49,974 bases of DNA from Candidatus Zixiibacteriota bacterium (GCA_034439475.1 JAWXAN010000071.1:1-49974); one strand, 5' to 3'; positions 17,154-25,712 are shown, numbered from the stretch's first letter. Program-made: numbers and translations. Notes: generated from the sequence alone by a model not told the origin.

Positions 17154-19484
17154 ATGAAATTAGCGCTTACTTTTTTTCAACTGCTTTTTTTTGTCGGATT
17201 GTCGGCCACGTATGCTGAGAATTCGGCTCCCGAATCTAACTACATCATTAGCGGTGTCATTACCGATTCAGACGCCCAGCCAATTATCGGCGCGACAGTA
17301 GTTCTGTTTAGAGGCGATTCTATTGTTGGCGGGACCAATGCCGATGTCGATGGCCGGTACAGGATTCTCTTTTCGTCTAATATGTCAAGAACCCTTTCTC
17401 TCAGATGCAGTGCCGTTGGCTTTGCGGCGTTGTCGTGCCCGGTTTCAGTTGACAAAAACAGCAGCAGTCTGGGCGAACTTATAAAAATGAATTATGCCCT
17501 TAAAACCGAAGTTGTCGAAATTGGCCAGATAAATGTCTATCCTGATAAGAACAAACAAGTATCAGAACAATCCTTTGGGTCAGATTTAATCGCAATCCGC
17601 GCCCGGCATTCGCTTATGCCCACCAATCTAACGGCGGCTATAAAATCCCCAGATGTTATTCGCAATGGATCCATGCACTCATCGCAGATTCGAGTCAATG
17701 GCACCAATCCGCACTATCTGCTCAACGGGACATCGATTGGAGCCGACCCCGATCATTACGGTATGTTCAGTCTGATTCCGAGCACGGTTGTTCAGAATGT
17801 CAATCTTTCGACTACAGGGAGCAATATCTCCCACAACCAGCCGTCGACTGTCGCAATAGAGAGCATGGCTCCGTTCGTGTCACACCGCAAGACGACTCTT
17901 AACCTCAGCACGGTCGAAGCAACAGGCACGGCATCGATCGGCACACAGAAGGCCTTTGTGGTGGGCGCGGCGCGTCATTCGGTGCTCGATGAGCTAATCA
18001 GACAATTAGACATCGATTCGGAACGAAGAACCATCCCGCCAACAAATTTCAAAGATGTATTCCTCACCGCGGGGCTAAAATTATCGCCAAATTCCAACCT
18101 TGTGCTGGATCAGTTTTTCAGCAAAGATTATTTACGGTACAACACTGGCGATGCCATTATCGGCGCGCCGGCGACAAATACATCGCAAAATTCGCAGGAC
18201 TACTATGCCGGGCTTCGATATCGCGCTCTGGTCAGTACATACCTCATCCGCGGATCGTTTGCCATCCGCCAGTCAGAAAAGAATTACTTTGCCGCGCTCG
18301 ATAACCAAGCTGTCACTTCGGGTGTCAGACTCGATCTCAAGGATTCCCAGCGCCGCTATCTTGGCAACCTTGAAGTCGTTTCTGACAATAACAGGTATTG
18401 CTTCACGGTCGGAAATCAGTTCGAATATGTTTCTAAGCGCACAATGTCCCTTTCCCAGCAGAACTGGAATTTCCTACCGCCGTTTGCAAATAGTGACAAC
18501 CCCTACATCTACCAGCACGCTCTGAATCACCTGTATAATACTAGTGATTTTGTCGACACGGAATTCAACAATGCCCTCTATGTTTCTGTCAAACGCTATC
18601 TCGGAGAGAGCTTTAATGCTCATATTGAGACTGGAATTCGCCTTGAGCATTTCTCGGCTTTGAGGGAAAAGAACGCGCCGGTATTTCGGGCTTCGGTTCA
18701 TCTGCCTGTGGGAGAGAACAAGAGTGTCGAGGCAAGTTTCGGGACATTTGCGGAGAACCCGGCCGGGAATATTCTTGAGCCGTATCAGCCGATTGTGCGT
18801 GCTTTTCTCTCTGAATTGAGTCCGTCCTATTCACAACAGGCTTCGATAGGTTTTGCATCAAGTTCGCTCAAAATAGGCTTCTTTCATAAAGCCTTCTCTG
18901 ACTTACCAGTCATCTCGCCGGATTTTGAGAATGGATTCAATACCGATGGCTCGCCTAACAGCTCGTTCTTGAAAATGCAGTCGGTTGGCAAAGCGACTTT
19001 CTATGGCGGTTCGGTTGCCTATGAGCGCGACAAATTTCTCTCGCCCAAAGTCTCGCTCTATGGCTCGTACGCCTACAGCCATGCCGAGAAATCAGACCTG
19101 TATGCGACGATATCGCATGAGCAAAACGCCCCGCACCGGTTTATGACCGAATTAAATTATAAATTGAGCCGCAAATTTACCGTAGGAAGCGAGCTTCAGA
19201 TTCGCTCCGGTTATTCGTATACCCCAGTGCGCTATGCCTATTCGGATGAATTAGCGAATTATAATCCAGATTATTTTTCGGCGCTATCGCAATATGAGAA
19301 CTCTTCGCGCTTTGCTACCCATGCCTTTTTGAATCTGTCGGGCGAATATGAATTTGGAGGCGGGACACTTTTCATGTCGGTCTCAAATATCACTAACCGC
19401 GCCAACTCGATGATAAGCTCGGCCTCGGGGGTCGTCTACGATGCCGGGATCGTCCCGATGATAGGGGTTAAGTGGCGGTTGTGA
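17154..19484 (+). CDS. TonB-dependent receptor with CarboxypepD_reg-like domain
   Basis: Outer-membrane receptor of 776 residues, imported through an N-terminal signal peptide (MKLALTFFQLLFFVGLSATYA). Residues about 30-110 are a carboxypeptidase-regulatory-like beta-sandwich (ISGVITDSDAQPIIGATVVLF, DVDGRYRILF), common in Bacteroidota and related phyla. A plug-like region follows (about 130-240, QIRVNGTNPHYLLNGTSIG), then a barrel rich in aromatic alternating strands ending in MIGVKWRL with the hydrophobic C-terminal residues of barrel proteins. Ligand unknown; no SusD partner follows. The start is supported by GGAGATAAACA just upstream. Confidence 0.88.
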   Translation: MKLALTFFQLLFFVGLSATYAENSAPESNYIISGVITDSDAQPIIGATVVLFRGDSIVGGTNADVDGRYRILFSSNMSRTLSLRCSAVGFAALSCPVSVDKNSSSLGELIKMNYALKTEVVEIGQINVYPDKNKQVSEQSFGSDLIAIRARHSLMPTNLTAAIKSPDVIRNGSMHSSQIRVNGTNPHYLLNGTSIGADPDHYGMFSLIPSTVVQNVNLSTTGSNISHNQPSTVAIESMAPFVSHRKTTLNLSTVEATGTASIGTQKAFVVGAARHSVLDELIRQLDIDSERRTIPPTNFKDVFLTAGLKLSPNSNLVLDQFFSKDYLRYNTGDAIIGAPATNTSQNSQDYYAGLRYRALVSTYLIRGSFAIRQSEKNYFAALDNQAVTSGVRLDLKDSQRRYLGNLEVVSDNNRYCFTVGNQFEYVSKRTMSLSQQNWNFLPPFANSDNPYIYQHALNHLYNTSDFVDTEFNNALYVSVKRYLGESFNAHIETGIRLEHFSALREKNAPVFRASVHLPVGENKSVEASFGTFAENPAGNILEPYQPIVRAFLSELSPSYSQQASIGFASSSLKIGFFHKAFSDLPVISPDFENGFNTDGSPNSSFLKMQSVGKATFYGGSVAYERDKFLSPKVSLYGSYAYSHAEKSDLYATISHEQNAPHRFMTELNYKLSRKFTVGSELQIRSGYSYTPVRYAYSDELANYNPDYFSALSQYENSSRFATHAFLNLSGEYEFGGGTLFMSVSNITNRANSMISSASGVVYDAGIVPMIGVKWRL

Positions 19485-19563
19485 TGATGGGGGGGGACTG
19501 AGATTGCCGTGAGCCTTTGGCGGGCGTCTTGGAAGTCACTCGTTGCATCGTCTCATTCGCAAT

Positions 19564-19590
19564 GTCATTCCCGCAAAAGCGGGAAACCAG
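19564..19590. repeat. Left arm of 27-bp inverted repeat flanking the GIY-YIG gene
   Basis: This begins GTCATTCCCGC and ends GCGGGAAACCAG and is itself a hairpin. It matches the reverse complement of 19912-19938 at 26 of 27 positions, in inverted orientation around the small gene. Confidence 0.9.
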
Positions 19591-19627
19591 GGTTTCTTTT
19601 CCTTGAAACCAAAGGCAGCCAGCTTTA

Positions 19628-19909
19628 ACGTACTTTATCTATATTCTTGCCAGCCGTCGGAATGGCACCCTCTACGTCGGTATGACCAACAATTTGCTTA
19701 AGCGAGTAACTGAACACAGAAGTAATTTTGTAGATGGCTTCACAAAGAGGCATGGCATCCATACGTTGGTCTACTTTGAGCAGACAGACGATGTCACCTC
19801 GGCATTAAATCGAGAAAAACAGATTAAAAAATGGAACAGAAAGTGGAAATTAAGACTCATAGAGGAGAACAATCCTCATTGGAGGGATCTGTTCGATGAA
19901 ATAATATAA
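19628..19909 (+). CDS. Small GIY-YIG domain nuclease-like protein (COG2827 type)
   Basis: About 93 residues when read from 19628. The GIY-YIG motif is present as YFIYILASRRNGTLYVGMTN, followed by the conserved Arg in LLKRVTEHR and a basic NREKQIKKWNRKWKLRLIEE segment; NPHWRDLFDEI at the end is typical of this small family. The first ATG (19682) falls after the two halves of the motif, so a protein from it would lack the active-site strands. The frame is open back to a stop at 19604-19606. At the expected start position there is ACG (19628), one base from ATG; ATC 19637 or ATT 19643 could also serve. The gene may be slightly decayed or use an unusual start. It is bracketed by 27-bp inverted repeats. 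Confidence 0.75.
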   Translation, partial: TYFIYILASRRNGTLYVGMTNNLLKRVTEHRSNFVDGFTKRHGIHTLVYFEQTDDVTSALNREKQIKKWNRKWKLRLIEENNPHWRDLFDEII

Positions 19910-19911
19910 TA

Positions 19912-19938
19912 CTGGTTTCCCGCTTTCGCGGGAATGAC
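19912..19938. repeat. Right arm of 27-bp inverted repeat flanking the GIY-YIG gene
   Basis: CTGGTTTCCCGC...GCGGGAATGAC starts three bases after the GIY-YIG stop. It is the inverted partner of 19564-19590, with one mismatch, and a relative of 304-330. Confidence 0.9.
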
Positions 19939-20315
19939 AAAGCGATGGATTTTCGAAATAACTAAAGAAAGTGAAACTGAGATTGCCGCGTCGTGTCTAA
20001 TCCGCCGCGGCGGACTCACGACGACGTGCCGGAGGGTAAGCTGGTGCACGGGGCTTTCAAGTCCACCCCGCCACAGCAGGCGTGGCGGGACGTACACCAG
20101 CCATGATAATCCAGTTTTCATCTTCGTGCGGGACGTCCCGGTCGCGCACAGTGTGGCCGTCAGGTCATCCACCTGAGGCGGACTTCGGAAGCCTTAGCAC
20201 CCACATCTTCGATGTGTGCAAGACCTGCTGGAAGATCAACTGAGATTGCCACGTCCCGCTTAGGAAAGCGGAACTCGCAATGACGCGGTGGGGATGTCTG
20301 CTTGATTGCTCCCCT
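19939..20315. other. Repeat-rich spacer between the GIY-YIG gene and gyrA
   Basis: No gene is supported. It contains TCCGCCGCGGCGGA palindromes near 20000, the interrupted hairpin at 20040-20103, and a reverse-orientation copy of the repeat series seen at 229-300 (CGTGCGGGACGTCC...GCCGTCAGGTCA, 20125-20167). Confidence 0.7.
20040..20103. repeat. GCTGGTG/CACCAGC hairpin interrupted by a second palindrome
   Basis: The outer parts (20040-20053 and 20090-20103) match the continuous 27-base hairpin at 22928-22954. Between them lie 36 extra bases (20054-20089) that contain another palindrome, CCCCGCCAC...GTGGCGGG. A relative of that inner palindrome also occurs alone near 23034-23060. Confidence 0.8.
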
Positions 20316-22745
20316 CTACTCTTCCTTCACGACTCTCGCCACATCGGTCACCAAGTCGCCTTTACCAAGCGTGATCAGGCGCACACCTTGTGTGTTGCGG
20401 CCAATCACATTTATCGATGAGACCGGCTGGCGGTTGGCTATCCCCTGTTTGGTGATAAGTATTAATTCGTCCGAATCAAGCACTTCCTTTATCGCCACTA
20501 CCTCGCCGTTGCGGTCGGAGGTTTTGACATTGATAATCCCCTTACCGCCTCGATTGGTGATGCGGTAATCTTCGATCGAAGTCCGTTTGCCGTAGCCGTT
20601 CTCGGTGACCACAAGCAGAGTCGAGTCGCGTTTGACTACCACCATACCGATGACGTAGTCTTCATCTTTGAGTTCGATTCCTTTGACGCCGTACGCGGTG
20701 CGTCCCATTGGGCGGACTTTGGATTCAGAGAATCGAATGGCCATTCCTTTGCGAGTGGCAAGCACAATTTCGTAGGTTCCATCAGAGATTGAGGCTTCGA
20801 TAAGCTCATCGGCCTTATCAGCGATGTCGATGGCGTTGACACCAGCTTTGCGTGGATTGGAGAAGGCATCAAGGGCAGTCTTTTTGATTGTGCCGCTCTT
20901 GGTCGCAAGGACGATAAATTTCTCAGCGGAGAATTCGCGCACTTTGCAGAAGGCGGTCATATATTCTGCTTTGTCCATCTGGCAGAGATTGATGATCGGT
21001 TTCCCTTTAGCCAATTTTCCGCCGGTGGGAATCTCATGTACTTTGACCCAGTAACAACGCCCTCTATTTGAGAAAAACAGAATGTAGTCATGGGTGCTGG
21101 CCACAAAGAGGTGCTCGGCGAAATCCTCTTCTTTGGTTTCGATTCCGATCACGCCTTTGCCGCCACGCTGTTGCTGGCGGTACATGGTAACCGAGAGGCG
21201 TTTGACATAACCCAAATGCGAAATGGTGATGACCATCTCCTCTTCGGCGATAAGGTCTTCGATGGAGAGTTCCTCGGCGGCGTCCTGAATTTCGGTTCGG
21301 CGGGCATCGCCAAATCGTTTTTCGATATCGCGTGTTTCGTCTTTGACAATTTTCATGCGAAGTTCTTTGGAATCAAGAATCGCTTTGTATTCGCTGATCT
21401 TCTGGATGACTTCAAGATATTCATCTTCAATTTTTTGCCGTTCGAGCCCGGTCAGGCGCTGGAGGCGCATGTCGAGAATGGCATTGGCCTGAATCTCGGA
21501 GAGTTTGAACTGCTTCATGAGTCCGCCACGCGCGGCCGGGGTATCTTTTGAGGCGCGGATGAGGGCGATCACGGCATCGATATTATCCAGCGCGATACGA
21601 TAGCCTTCGAGAATATGGGCGCGCTCTTCGGCCTTGCGGAGATCAAATTTTGTCCGACGGACGATGACTTCATGGCGGTGATTTATAAAGGCATCGATAA
21701 GCTGTCTCAAGGTGAGCATTTTGGGCACACCGTGATCGAGCCCGAGCATAATAACCGAGAAGGTAATCTGCATTGTCGTGTGGGTGTAGAGCTGGTTCAG
21801 GATAATATCGGCCTGGGCATCGCGTTTGAGTTCGATAACCATACGCATTCCATCGCGGTCGGATTCATCGCGAAGATCGGAGATGCCTTCGATTCTTTTA
21901 TCGCGCACAAGGTCGGCGATTTTCTCGATGAGATTGGCCTTGTTGACCTGGTAGGGGAGTTCGTTGACGATAATAGCCTCTTTGCCGTTTCGCATATGCT
22001 CAACGACAACTTTGGCTCTGACCGGAATATGTCCGCGGCCGGTTTCATAAGCGGACTTTATCCCTTCGCGGCCATTGATAATACCGCCGGTGGGAAAATC
22101 CGGTCCGGGGACAAGCTTAATGAGGTCGGCATTGGATGTTTCTGGCTCATCGATAACTTTTATGATCGCTTTTGTAATTTCGCTCAGATTATGAGGCGGA
22201 ATTGATGTCGCCATTCCGACCGCGATACCAGTGGTTCCATTGCAGAGTAGGTCAGGGAATTTGGCGGGAAGTACTCTTGGCTCCTGAAGCGTGCCGTCGT
22301 AATTGGCCATAAAATCGACAGTCTCTTTGTCGATATCAGCAAGCATTTCAACTGCGATGGGTGTGAGACGGGCTTCAGTGTACCGCATTGCGGCGGCATC
22401 GTCGCCGTCGATAGATCCGAAGTTGCCCTGCCCGTCAATAAGCGGATAGCGCATGTTAAAATCCTGCGCCATACGTACAAGGGTTGGGTAGACAACCTGC
22501 TCGCCGTGGGGGTGATAGTTACCCGATGTGTCTCCGGCGATCTTGGCGCATTTACGGTGCGGCCGTCCGGGTTGGAGGTTGAGGTCGTGCATGGCAACCA
22601 GAATGCGCCTGTTGGATGGTTTTAGGCCATCGCGAATATCCGGGAGCGCTCGGTTGGTGATGACCGACATGGAGTAGTCAAGGTAAGAGGATTTCATTTC
22701 CTCTTCGAGAAATATAGTCTCTATTTTTTGCCGTTCAATAGCCAT
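20316..22745 (-). CDS. gyrA: DNA gyrase subunit A
   Basis: Type II topoisomerase subunit that cuts and rejoins DNA and, with GyrB, introduces negative supercoils. 809 residues. The catalytic Tyr122 is in RYTEARLT, the same number as in E. coli. The C-terminal beta-pinwheel carries the GyrA box QQRGGKG near residue 520, which supports gyrase and not topoisomerase IV. The quinolone-determining region reads HGEQVVYPT, with Gln83 and Pro87 where E. coli has Ser83 and Asp87. Start is supported by an AAGGAAG ribosome site. gyrB is not in the window. Confidence 0.97.
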   Translation of the reverse strand: MAIERQKIETIFLEEEMKSSYLDYSMSVITNRALPDIRDGLKPSNRRILVAMHDLNLQPGRPHRKCAKIAGDTSGNYHPHGEQVVYPTLVRMAQDFNMRYPLIDGQGNFGSIDGDDAAAMRYTEARLTPIAVEMLADIDKETVDFMANYDGTLQEPRVLPAKFPDLLCNGTTGIAVGMATSIPPHNLSEITKAIIKVIDEPETSNADLIKLVPGPDFPTGGIINGREGIKSAYETGRGHIPVRAKVVVEHMRNGKEAIIVNELPYQVNKANLIEKIADLVRDKRIEGISDLRDESDRDGMRMVIELKRDAQADIILNQLYTHTTMQITFSVIMLGLDHGVPKMLTLRQLIDAFINHRHEVIVRRTKFDLRKAEERAHILEGYRIALDNIDAVIALIRASKDTPAARGGLMKQFKLSEIQANAILDMRLQRLTGLERQKIEDEYLEVIQKISEYKAILDSKELRMKIVKDETRDIEKRFGDARRTEIQDAAEELSIEDLIAEEEMVITISHLGYVKRLSVTMYRQQQRGGKGVIGIETKEEDFAEHLFVASTHDYILFFSNRGRCYWVKVHEIPTGGKLAKGKPIINLCQMDKAEYMTAFCKVREFSAEKFIVLATKSGTIKKTALDAFSNPRKAGVNAIDIADKADELIEASISDGTYEIVLATRKGMAIRFSESKVRPMGRTAYGVKGIELKDEDYVIGMVVVKRDSTLLVVTENGYGKRTSIEDYRITNRGGKGIINVKTSDRNGEVVAIKEVLDSDELILITKQGIANRQPVSSINVIGRNTQGVRLITLGKGDLVTDVARVVKEE

Positions 22746-23177
22746 GTATGGGGCTTCCTTCTTGCTTATTTACCAGATAATTAATAGCAGAAAATAGAGT
22801 CTTTTGTGCGTAAAAACAAGCTAAAGTCGAGGGGAAATAATATTTCTAAGTAGATGGAAAATATCGGGGTTAGAGGGACATTTTGGGAGTAATGGCCGGC
22901 GTGGGACGGAACAGCTTTCCAGAATGTGCTGGTGCACGGGGACGTACACCAGCCACGGCAATGTTTGTGCAGGCCAGAAATTTTCGAATCCGCCAATTGA
23001 GGACGACCTGCACGAAGATGAAGATGGATTCTCCGCCCCGCCACAGCGGGCAGGCGTGGGGGACTGGAATGACAATAGGAAGACTGAGCATGAGATTGCC
23101 AGGGTCTGCCCGCTGTGACCGGGCGGACTGGCCTACAACTGAGAGGCTCTCCTCAAATTTCTCCTTTACTCTTTCGT
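22746..23177. other. Repeat-bearing spacer upstream of gyrA
   Basis: 432 bases without a supported gene. Contains the uninterrupted hairpin repeat at 22928-22954, a CCCCGCCACAGCGGGCAGGC palindrome series near 23036, and a CACGAAGATGAAGATGGATT series also seen in other spacers. The gyrA promoter must lie at its left end. Confidence 0.65.
22928..22954. repeat. Uninterrupted GCTGGTG/CACCAGC hairpin repeat
   Basis: GCTGGTG (22928-22934) pairs with CACCAGC (22947-22953) around a 12-base loop. The same sequence at 20040-20103 is split by a 36-base insertion. Confidence 0.8.
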
Positions 23178-23477
23178 TTACTCTTTTCGTAAATCCACCA
23201 CCGTCGCGCCCCAGCCGCCGCCTGTGCCGGATTCATGCCAAAAGCGTATCACCGCAGGATGGGACTCTAAGACGCTCTTCACAATTTCGCGCTGGACACC
23301 GATTCCTTTGCCGTGAACTATCCTCAGTGCAAATATTCTCTTCTCAAGGCAGACATTGATGTAAGCCAATACCACTTCTTTGGTCTCTTTTGGTGAGAAT
23401 TGGTGCAAGTCGAGCGTACCGTCTATCGGTAGTTCATAGGCCTCGCCATTCCCTTTATCTGGCGTCTTATTAGTCAT
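23178..23477 (-). CDS. Smr-domain protein
   Basis: 99 residues made almost entirely of an Smr domain, the nuclease-like fold at the C-terminus of MutS2. Visible motifs are LDLHQF (about 22-27), VHGKGIG (about 54-60) and GGGWGATVVDL at the end. Stand-alone Smr proteins can nick DNA or cleave RNA, but activity here is not shown. The ATG at 23477 follows GAGG with good spacing. It diverges from the oligoendopeptidase gene with a 129-base spacer. Confidence 0.92.
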   Translation of the reverse strand: MTNKTPDKGNGEAYELPIDGTLDLHQFSPKETKEVVLAYINVCLEKRIFALRIVHGKGIGVQREIVKSVLESHPAVIRFWHESGTGGGWGATVVDLRKE

Positions 23478-23606
23478 ATGTACACCTCTGCTTCTCCTAA
23501 AACATTCACGATGCCCGCGGTGTCATTAGACTCTTGATTGTCGGCCAGCTTATTATTATCATAACAGACTTGATAATCGGGCAATATACAAAAGGAGCCA
23601 TAGATA

Positions 23607-25418
23607 ATGACAACCGCAACACAGACTCCGGCGGCCCCAAAATGGGACCTCGATTCAATTTTTCAGGGTGGTAGCGCATCCACCGAATTTAAGCAATTTA
23701 GGGGAGATGTCAAAAATGAACTGATGCGAGCCGCAACTTCTCTTGCTTCGCTCCCGAAAACACTCGATCCTGCCAATAGCGTGGCCTGGACTGAGTTTGT
23801 TCTCTCATTGCAGTCTTTGTATGAGAACACAGAGCTTATTGTCTCATTCTCCCACTGTCTCGTCTCGGAAAATGTTACAGACAACGAAGCCCAGGCCCAG
23901 CACAGTGAATCAGATACTTATGTCTCAGATGTCCTGAAGCTCAAAAGCGGGTTCGAGCAGTTTGCGCTTGCGCAAAACGACGCCGACTGGGAGAAATTTG
24001 TGTCGTCTGAAAAACTGAAATCGGTCAAATTTTTTCTCGATGAAGTCAGACATTTGGCCAAACAAAAACTACCGCTTGAACAAGAATCATTGGTGCTTGA
24101 ACTGTCTGTGAATGGCTATCATGCCTGGAATAGACTCTATGACAAAATGGCCGGAGAACTGAAAGCCGAGTTTGTCGAGGACGATTCAGTTTCCACTTTG
24201 TCGATCGGCCAATTAGCCTCGAAAATGTCGGATCCGAAACGAGATATCCGCAAACAGGCTTTTGACAAGACAACCGAGGCTTGGGAATCGCGGGCCGACC
24301 TTGCGGCCATGACTCTCAATTCACTGGCCGGATTTCGGCTGTCAATGTATAAGTCTCGCAAATGGAAATCTGTCGTCTACGAGCCGCTCACACTGGCGCG
24401 ATTGGAAGAGAAGTCACTCGATGCCATGTGGCGCGTGATAAGCCGCGAGTCGGCACGGCTCAAGCCATATATCGAGGCCAAGAAGAAGCTTCTGAAAATA
24501 GACAAATTCAGTTGGTGGGATGAGTTTGCTCCATGTGGCGCGGCGAATAAGTCCTATTCGTATGACGATGCCAGCAAGTTTATCATTAACAATGTGGGCG
24601 GATTTTCGCCTCATTTCTCGGACTATTGCCGTACGGCGATAGAGCGGCGGTGGATTGAAGCCGAAGATCGCCCCAATAAAGCGGGCGGAGGGTACTGCAC
24701 AGGACTCGGGCCGCGTAAAGAGAGCCGCATCTTTATGACCTATGCCGGCAACTACGAAAACCTGCTGACTTTGGCGCATGAGCTTGGTCATGCCTATCAC
24801 AGTTATGTCCTGAACAACCACCAGTATTTTGCGACACAGTATCCGATGACACTTGCGGAAACAGCATCCATTTTCTCGGAAATGCTAGTAACCGATGCCG
24901 CGCTTGAAGCGTCGGAAAACAAAGACGAAAAACTCATGCTTCTGGATCAGAAAATTCAGCAGGCCTATGTTTTCTTTTGCAACCTGCAGTCGCGCTATCT
25001 TTTTGAGCGGTCATTCTATGAAGAGCGTTCAGCGGGGATTGTTGGCCGCGACCGACTCTGTGAGCTTATGATTGCGGCGCAGAAGAAAGCCTACGGCGAT
25101 TTATTGGATCCGAGCGGTTATCATCCGTATTTCTGGTGTTCCAAACTTCATTTTTATATCAGCGATGTGCCTTTCTACAATTTCCCGTATACGTTCGGCT
25201 TTTTGTTTGCCGGCGGAGTCTATGACCGGGCGAAGAAGGGCGGGCGGACGTTTGCCGAAAAATATCAAGCCCTTCTTGCAGATACAGGCAGTATGACGAC
25301 TGAGGAGGTTGCCCAGAAACACCTTGGGGTTGATTTGACATCTGACTCGTTTTGGACCGATGCCGTCAACCGCTCACTGGCTGATATTCCGCAATTTGTT
25401 GAACTGGCGAGTGAGTAG
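23607..25418 (+). CDS. pepF: Oligoendopeptidase F family metallopeptidase (M3)
   Basis: Cytoplasmic zinc peptidase cutting oligopeptides, 603 residues, family length. The zinc site is HELGH (His391, Glu392, His395), with the third ligand expected in the downstream LAETASIFSEM segment. N-terminal residues 10-200 are the helical lid domain of the family. The C-terminal YTFGFLFAGGVYDRAK and HLGVDLTSDSFW segments are conserved in M3B enzymes. No signal peptide. Start supported by AAAAGGAGCC eight bases upstream of the ATG. Single gene. Confidence 0.95.
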   Translation: MTTATQTPAAPKWDLDSIFQGGSASTEFKQFRGDVKNELMRAATSLASLPKTLDPANSVAWTEFVLSLQSLYENTELIVSFSHCLVSENVTDNEAQAQHSESDTYVSDVLKLKSGFEQFALAQNDADWEKFVSSEKLKSVKFFLDEVRHLAKQKLPLEQESLVLELSVNGYHAWNRLYDKMAGELKAEFVEDDSVSTLSIGQLASKMSDPKRDIRKQAFDKTTEAWESRADLAAMTLNSLAGFRLSMYKSRKWKSVVYEPLTLARLEEKSLDAMWRVISRESARLKPYIEAKKKLLKIDKFSWWDEFAPCGAANKSYSYDDASKFIINNVGGFSPHFSDYCRTAIERRWIEAEDRPNKAGGGYCTGLGPRKESRIFMTYAGNYENLLTLAHELGHAYHSYVLNNHQYFATQYPMTLAETASIFSEMLVTDAALEASENKDEKLMLLDQKIQQAYVFFCNLQSRYLFERSFYEERSAGIVGRDRLCELMIAAQKKAYGDLLDPSGYHPYFWCSKLHFYISDVPFYNFPYTFGFLFAGGVYDRAKKGGRTFAEKYQALLADTGSMTTEEVAQKHLGVDLTSDSFWTDAVNRSLADIPQFVELASE

Positions 25419-25455
25419 GCTCGGAGCGCGACGGCAAAGAAAATGTGATAATCCC

Positions 25456-25528
25456 GTAGGGGCAGGTCCCTGTGCCTGCCCTCTAATCAATCAAATATAA
25501 TCGGGCAACCACGGGGGGTTGCCCCTAC
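25456..25528. repeat. 73-bp inverted repeat with two internal hairpins
   Basis: GTAGGGGCA (25456-25464) and TGCCCCTAC (25520-25528) form the outer arms. Inside are two more hairpins, GGCAGG...CCTGCC and GGGCAACC...GGTTGCCC. The layout is that of a small palindromic mobile or structural repeat, in the spacer after the peptidase gene. Confidence 0.7.
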
Positions 25529-25634
25529 AAAATAAACATAAAACAAAACACGTTGCCATAACCCGCTGTTTGCCTTAACTTACACATCACAAAGCCAAAA
25601 AAAATCGTCTGACGATGTACACTAAGGAGCGCGA

Positions 25635-25712
25635 GTGTTTGAGCAAACCTTCAAAAGTATCGATGACATCCTCGGCAAAGAAGCCGGATGCGCGGGTAGT
25701 GGGTCAGTTTGA
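25635..25712 (+). pseudogene. 5' remnant of a type I restriction-modification methyltransferase gene
   Basis: A GTG codon at 25635 preceded by a perfect AAGGAG site (25624-25629) begins FEQTFKSIDDILGKEAGCA. This is the characteristic N-terminus of the HsdM N-6 adenine methylase subunit of a type I restriction system (recognised from memory). After 20 codons the sequence runs into an 18-bp IS end at 25695 and stops at TGA 25710-25712 inside it. The rest of hsdM, and hsdS and hsdR, are not found on the other side of the island. So the gene was destroyed by insertion followed by deletion or rearrangement. Confidence 0.75.
25695..25712 (+). repeat. IS terminal inverted repeat, left
   Basis: 18 bp, outer tip to the left. 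It supplies the stop of the hsdM remnant on the plus strand and of the transposase fragment on the minus strand. Confidence 0.88.

Noticed and set aside
21615-22205. 196-codon frame opposite gyrA, and similar long frames opposite the DUF5916 and aconitase genes
   Set aside because: Antisense shadows of strongly conserved genes; the translations show no family motif.
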